Shown here: positions 60,384-64,000 of the stretch, piece after piece
Layout: every line of letters begins with the position of its first letter
How positions within the stretch are numbered: the stretch's first letter is position 1
Origin: Spirochaetota bacterium
GTDB lineage: Bacteria > Spirochaetota > UBA4802 > UBA5550
Assembly: GCA_024276015.1 (NCBI GenBank)
Contig: JAJRXZ010000032.1
Location: forward strand, 1-64,000
DNA: 64,000 nt
Direction: 5' to 3'
The notes under the pieces: model-generated
What the model was told of the DNA's origin: nothing
What the model saw: the letters and a program-made list of their open reading frames with translations, nothing else
Databases searched by the model: none
Translations under genes and position numbers: made by a program

Positions 60384-61613
60384 ATGATCAACAGTGCCGA
60401 CACAGTATGGATGATAATTGCCACGGCAATGGTTATGTTAATGACGCCGGCCCTTGCATTTTTTTACGGAGGTCTGGTAAGAAAGAAAAATGTTTTATCA
60501 ATTTTAATGCAGTGCATTACAATTCTCTGTTTAATTTCCATTCAGTGGGTTCTCTTCGGCTACAGTCTTTCCTTCGGCCCGGATAAGGGCGGAATAATAG
60601 GCGGCCTTGAATGGTTCGGTTTAAAGAGCGTGGGGTTGAGTCCAAGCAAAGATTATGCCGTTACTATCCCGCATCAGCTTTTCATGATGTTCCAGATGAT
60701 GTTTGCCGTAATAACTCCGGCTCTTATGGTCGGAGCCTTTATAGAACGGATCAAATTCTCAGGGTTTGTGCTCTTTTCTCTTCTATGGGCAACTTTTATA
60801 TACGACCCCCTTGCCCACTGGGTTTGGGGCAGCGGAGGATGGCTGGCAGAACTGGGAGCTCTCGATTTCGCAGGAGGCACTGTAATTCACATTAATGCAG
60901 GCATATCGGCTCTTGTTATGGCTCTCTATGTAGGCAAAAGATCAAGTTTTAAACACCAGAGCTCGCCTCATAATCTTCCCTTTGCAGTTTTGGGAGCGGG
61001 GATATTATGGTTCGGCTGGTTCGGCTTTAACGCGGGAAGCGCTCTGTCGGTTGGCGGAGTTTCCGTTGCTGCATTCGCGGCAACCAATACCGCTGCTGCA
61101 GCAGGAGGTCTTACCTGGATTTTTCTTGACTGGAAATTTAACGAGGTTCCCACCGTACTTGGGGTTATAACCGGAATAGTAGCCGGACTTGTTGCCGTCA
61201 CGCCTGCAGCAGGATTTGTGACCCCCATATCGGCAATATTTATCGGGATAACCGGAAGTATATTCGGTTTTATCTTTGTCACAAAAATAAAACCGAAATT
61301 CGGATACGACGATTCTCTTGACGTTTTCGGCGTCCATGGAATAGCGGGCATAGTAGGAGCTCTTGCCACAGGAATTCTGGCAACAAAATCTATCAACCCT
61401 GACGGTGCGGATGGACTGCTTTACGGAAACGCACACCAATTATGGGTTCAATTCATAACCGTACTTGCTGCCGTTCTATTCTCTGCAATAGGTACATACA
61501 TATTGCTGAAAATTGTGGATTCAACTCTGGGACTCCGCGTTGATAAAAAATCCGAATATCTGGGGCTCGATCTGTCCCAGCATCATGAAGTGGGTTATAC
61601 CCTCATGGATTAG
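60384..61613 (+). CDS. amtB: Ammonium transporter AmtB
   Basis: Trimeric ammonia/ammonium channel in the inner membrane. 409 residues, about 11 helices. Conserved ALAFFYGGLVRKKNVLSILM at the start, AHWVWGSGGWLAELGALDFA, then GGTVIHINAGISALV with the first pore histidine, LGAGILWFGWFGFNAGSAL, and VFGVHGIAGIVGALATGI with the second. It is translated with a P-II protein gene 65 bases downstream, the usual amtB-glnK partnership. Confidence 0.96.
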   Translation: MINSADTVWMIIATAMVMLMTPALAFFYGGLVRKKNVLSILMQCITILCLISIQWVLFGYSLSFGPDKGGIIGGLEWFGLKSVGLSPSKDYAVTIPHQLFMMFQMMFAVITPALMVGAFIERIKFSGFVLFSLLWATFIYDPLAHWVWGSGGWLAELGALDFAGGTVIHINAGISALVMALYVGKRSSFKHQSSPHNLPFAVLGAGILWFGWFGFNAGSALSVGGVSVAAFAATNTAAAAGGLTWIFLDWKFNEVPTVLGVITGIVAGLVAVTPAAGFVTPISAIFIGITGSIFGFIFVTKIKPKFGYDDSLDVFGVHGIAGIVGALATGILATKSINPDGADGLLYGNAHQLWVQFITVLAAVLFSAIGTYILLKIVDSTLGLRVDKKSEYLGLDLSQHHEVGYTLMD

Positions 61614-61678
61614 GGATCGGGAACCGGAAATAAATAATAATTTTCAATTGATCAATCTACTTTATAGGAGATACTTTT

Positions 61679-62020
61679 ATGAAATATGTAATAGCAGTAA
61701 TACGCCCCCATAAACTGGAAGATGTAAAAGAGGAACTGGACAAAGTAGGCGTACACCTTATGACTGTTGTTGACGCACTGGGCTGCGGCAGGCAGAAGGG
61801 CGTCACCGAGGTATACAGAGGCGTTAAAGAGGTCGGAAACCTTCTGAGAAAAGTTAAAATTGAGATAGCCGTTAATGACGAATATCTCGATAAAACCATT
61901 GAAGCCATTACAACAGGCGCAAGGGAAGGCGAAATAGGAGACGGCAAAATATTTATCTTTGATATGACGGAGTGCGTAAGGATAAGAACCGGTGAAACAG
62001 GCGCCGTAGCAATAGGATAA
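61679..62020 (+). CDS. glnB: Nitrogen regulatory P-II protein (GlnB/GlnK)
   Basis: Trimeric sensor of ATP/ADP and 2-oxoglutarate that closes AmtB and regulates nitrogen enzymes. 113 residues, standard size: [21 protein letters not shown]-loop [17 protein letters not shown] with the uridylylatable Tyr51 position, [17 protein letters not shown] and [20 protein letters not shown]. Linked to amtB, so most like GlnK in role. AGGAG six to ten bases upstream of the ATG. Confidence 0.95.
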   Translation: MKYVIAVIRPHKLEDVKEELDKVGVHLMTVVDALGCGRQKGVTEVYRGVKEVGNLLRKVKIEIAVNDEYLDKTIEAITTGAREGEIGDGKIFIFDMTECVRIRTGETGAVAIG

Positions 62021-62108
62021 GCAATAATATCTTTTTCAGGATAATATGTCTATTGCAGCGGGCACAACAGGCGGTATAAAACAACAGTTGTTCACTGCAT
62101 TAAAACCG

Positions 62109-62717
62109 TTACTTTGCAGAGATCGGCATTTCCAGACGATCCAGCACTTTTTTTATATCCTCCCATACATCTTTACGGAGAGGGCTTTTCTCTCCTCCGT
62201 TTCTAAGCAGGTAACTCGGATGGTAAGTGGGCATTACGGGAATTCCCATGAACCGGCCCCAGCGCCCCCTCATTCTGGTGATGCCGGTTGAAGTTTGTAA
62301 AATAAACTTTGTCGAAGGACTGCCCAGAGTAACGATCACACGGGGACAGACTATTTCTATCTGCCTTAAAAGGAAAGGCGTACATGCCTTAACCTCGTCG
62401 GCTTCGGGAGGACGGTCTCTGGTAAATTTCAGATCTACGGTTGGTCTGCATTTTACTATATTGGCTATATAAACATCCTCTCTCGGTATCCCCATCCCCT
62501 TTTCGATTATCCGCGTCAGAAGTTCACCGGCTCTGCCCACAAAGGGCCTGCCTGTGAGGTCTTCCTGTTTTCCCGGGCCTTCGCCGATAAACATAATGTC
62601 GGCAGCGGAGCTGCCCTCGCCGAAAACAACCGTTGTGCGCGTTGTACTCAGTCTGCAACGAAGGCACTTTCGGGCTTCATCTTCCAGCTCTTTCAGACTG
62701 TCTTCAATATTCGTCAT
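62109..62717 (-). CDS. Uracil-DNA glycosylase, family 4 (type 4/5 Fe-S)
   Basis: Removes uracil from DNA in base excision repair. 202 residues with a Fe-S cluster (cysteines in KCLRCRLS and elsewhere), the catalytic-region motif FIGEGPGKQEDLTGRPFVGR, NIVKCRP, VTLGSPSTKFIL and the HP-containing motif PTYHPSYLLRN. The first motif and 4Fe-4S pattern mark the thermophile/bacterial family 4 UDG. Next to a deformylase-like gene 43 bases upstream in the same direction. Confidence 0.92.
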   Translation of the reverse strand: MTNIEDSLKELEDEARKCLRCRLSTTRTTVVFGEGSSAADIMFIGEGPGKQEDLTGRPFVGRAGELLTRIIEKGMGIPREDVYIANIVKCRPTVDLKFTRDRPPEADEVKACTPFLLRQIEIVCPRVIVTLGSPSTKFILQTSTGITRMRGRWGRFMGIPVMPTYHPSYLLRNGGEKSPLRKDVWEDIKKVLDRLEMPISAK

Positions 62718-62760
62718 GCTGCATATATTCCTGCAATCCCATTATTCATTCTTCGGCGGC

Positions 62761-63384
62761 TTATGCATGCAGGACTTCCGGATAATCTATGTAAAGCCTG
62801 CCCTTCAGGTGGTCGATCTCATGCTCAAGCAGGGCAGCATAGCGGCCGCTCAGAACCAGCGTTCTTTCTTTATTATCAAGAGCCCTATATTTGACTTTTA
62901 TATGATAGGGACGTTTTACCTCTCTTTCATCGAACTGAGGCAGCGACAGGCACACCTCGCTGCTTATATACGAGCCGCTCTTCTCCACAATCTCAGGATT
63001 GACCAGTGTATAAATTTCACCGTGAATTCCGCATACAATTACTCTCTTTAATACTCCCACCTGCGGAGCCGAAAGCCCCAGCGGGATACACAGATCTTTA
63101 ATTTCAATAAGCATATAATATCTGAGAGTTGAGATCATCCCTTTACTGAGGGCAATAATCGGTTCCGTTATTCTGCTGACAGGTTCGGACTGCTCACGAA
63201 GTATATGATCGGGGTACTCAACAATATCGGTTACGTGATGGTTTCTTTTATATATTTTGGTAAAACCGACAGCTCCCGCTGCCAGTAAGGGCAGGCTTCC
63301 AAGCCCGTATATGAGAAATCTTTTTCTGCTCAGCAAAGAATATATCCTCTCTTCTTTATACCGATCACCATTGAAAATTTCCAT
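62761..63384 (-). CDS. def: Membrane-anchored peptide deformylase-like protein
   Basis: Peptide deformylase removes the N-formyl group from new proteins. This 207-residue version carries the three motifs in altered form: GLSAPQ (103-108, for GxGxAAxQ), EVCLS (143-147, for EGCLS, Cys145 a metal ligand) and HEIDH (188-192, intact). Uniquely it has an N-terminal membrane helix (about 23-44, FLIYGLGSLPLLAAGAVGFT), so the catalytic domain is tethered to the inner membrane; orientation is not obvious, with positive residues on the N-terminal side suggesting the catalytic part may be outside. Residues ILREQSEPVSRITEPI also match the family. Probably the second gene of a unit with the glycosylase. 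Confidence 0.8.
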   Translation of the reverse strand: MEIFNGDRYKEERIYSLLSRKRFLIYGLGSLPLLAAGAVGFTKIYKRNHHVTDIVEYPDHILREQSEPVSRITEPIIALSKGMISTLRYYMLIEIKDLCIPLGLSAPQVGVLKRVIVCGIHGEIYTLVNPEIVEKSGSYISSEVCLSLPQFDEREVKRPYHIKVKYRALDNKERTLVLSGRYAALLEHEIDHLKGRLYIDYPEVLHA

Positions 63385-63676
63385 ATTAAATGGATCGGTA
63401 TATTATTTAACCAGGATTTTGCCCTTTATCAAGGGACAAAATCGATGCTTTTTGATATACATAAGATAAAGTGCCGATACAATAATTTATCATATTACAT
63501 ATTTAGTAAAGCAATAAATTTCTCCTCTGACACCGATGAGAGCGGCTCAAGCCAACCAATTTCGGTTTCGTCATTGGGCGCCGGAGGTGACAGATGAAAA
63601 TTCGATTTCAACCGGAAGAAATTGTACATATATTAAAATTGATTGACAATTTGTACAACCGGTGAGACAATGGCGC

Positions 63677-64000
63677 ATGATAAAAAGAAACATTGAACGA
63701 GAAATCAGAACATTATACAGGGAATTCCCCATAGTTGCCATACTTGGCCCCAGGCAGTCGGGCAAAACCACACTGTCAAGAATACTTTTTCCGGAATTCA
63801 AATATATCTCCTTAGAAGATATTGATAACAGGGAATTTGCAAAGGAAGACCCCAGAGGTTTTCTTTCAAAATATAATTACAAAGTTATATTTGATGAAAT
63901 TCAAAGGGTTCCGCATCTGATTTCATATCTTCAAAGCCATGTTGACAATGAGAATAAAAAGGGACAATTTATTATTACCGGCTCTCATAATTTTTTGTTA
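63677..64000 (+). CDS. AAA_14/DUF4143-type ATPase, N-terminal part (runs off the right edge)
   Basis: Start of a P-loop ATPase: MIKRNIEREIRTLYREFPIV, Walker A GPRQSGKTTLSRILF, then Walker B KVIFDEIQRVPHLISYLQ and FIITGSHNFLL, the sensor-1 region. This is the AAA_14 family normally fused to a DUF4143 domain, common in defence-rich or mobile regions and scattered in anaerobe genomes. 108 codons visible. Start at ATG 63677; ATG 63669 is out of frame. A TTGACA occurs at 63640-63650. Confidence 0.85.
   Translation, partial: MIKRNIEREIRTLYREFPIVAILGPRQSGKTTLSRILFPEFKYISLEDIDNREFAKEDPRGFLSKYNYKVIFDEIQRVPHLISYLQSHVDNENKKGQFIITGSHNFLL

Noticed and set aside
1-64000. CRISPR array, rRNA operon, prophage or replication origin
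   Set aside because: No regularly spaced repeats, rRNA sequence, phage structural genes or dnaA-box cluster were seen.

Overview
The window looks like a chromosomal segment of a spirochaete. The strongest marker is a 650-residue protein resembling CfpA, the cytoplasmic filament protein of spirochaetes (34974-36926). Supporting it are three separate blocks of flagellar genes, a PilZ-like protein resembling the leptospiral DUF1577 family, and moderately AT-rich DNA with strong AAGGAG-type ribosome binding sites. Pyruvate:ferredoxin oxidoreductase, a PPDK-like protein and a cytochrome-c nitric oxide reductase suggest an anaerobic or microaerobic life with exposure to nitrogen oxides. I cannot assign a genus.

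Layout. 1-4000: an unknown partial gene, then fliK-flgD-flgE. 4000-12730: a c-di-GMP EAL protein, a small Nif11-like ORF, a giant hybrid histidine kinase, a class I isoprenoid-type enzyme, a radical SAM/SPASM protein and a TesB thioesterase. 12990-18190: a phosphopantetheinyl transferase, a PhnD-like lipoprotein paired with a haem-motif GGDEF-EAL sensor, and an omega-amidase-like nitrilase. 18220-22800: tRNA-Thr(CGT), norC-norB, a 4Fe-4S protein with an extreme cysteine run, and a polyphosphate-glucokinase-like ROK kinase. 22858-26204: rod, P-ring and L-ring genes flgG-flgA-flgH-flgI-flgJ on the minus strand. 26394-34699: acyl-CoA synthetase, tatC, pgk, a PPDK-like gene and an orphan. 34974-40956: cfpA, a VWA/FHA-like membrane protein, a complete IS1380-type insertion sequence and an orphan. 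41175-47281: 6S RNA with a recognisable promoter, nifJ, the archaeal-type entry to the shikimate pathway (two genes), and an unusual tRNA. 47282-53872: a scarred intergenic region, an orphan, a YhhN-family gene, then csrA-fliW-flgL-flgK-flgN. 54125-64000: a MORN-like repeat lipoprotein, a PilZ-like protein, a Lol-type ABC exporter, AMMECR1, amtB-glnB, uracil-DNA glycosylase, a membrane-anchored deformylase-like protein and the start of an AAA_14 ATPase.

The most unusual items are: (i) a tRNA at 47191-47281 with a Cys anticodon (GCA) and U73 but the long variable arm and 6-bp D stem of selenocysteine tRNA; (ii) the cluster of small Nif11-like ORF, two-headed histidine kinase, isoprenoid-synthase-fold enzyme and radical SAM/SPASM protein (6405-11819), a candidate uncharacterised signalling or biosynthetic system; (iii) a PhnD-like lipoprotein overlapping a sensor with a periplasmic CXXCH motif; (iv) a PilZ domain whose two ligand motifs are separated by about 180 residues; and (v) an IS whose target duplication carries the stop codon of its neighbour and whose own transposase start can be sealed in a 15-bp hairpin. 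All functions are read from sequence motifs and memory of families; no database search was run.
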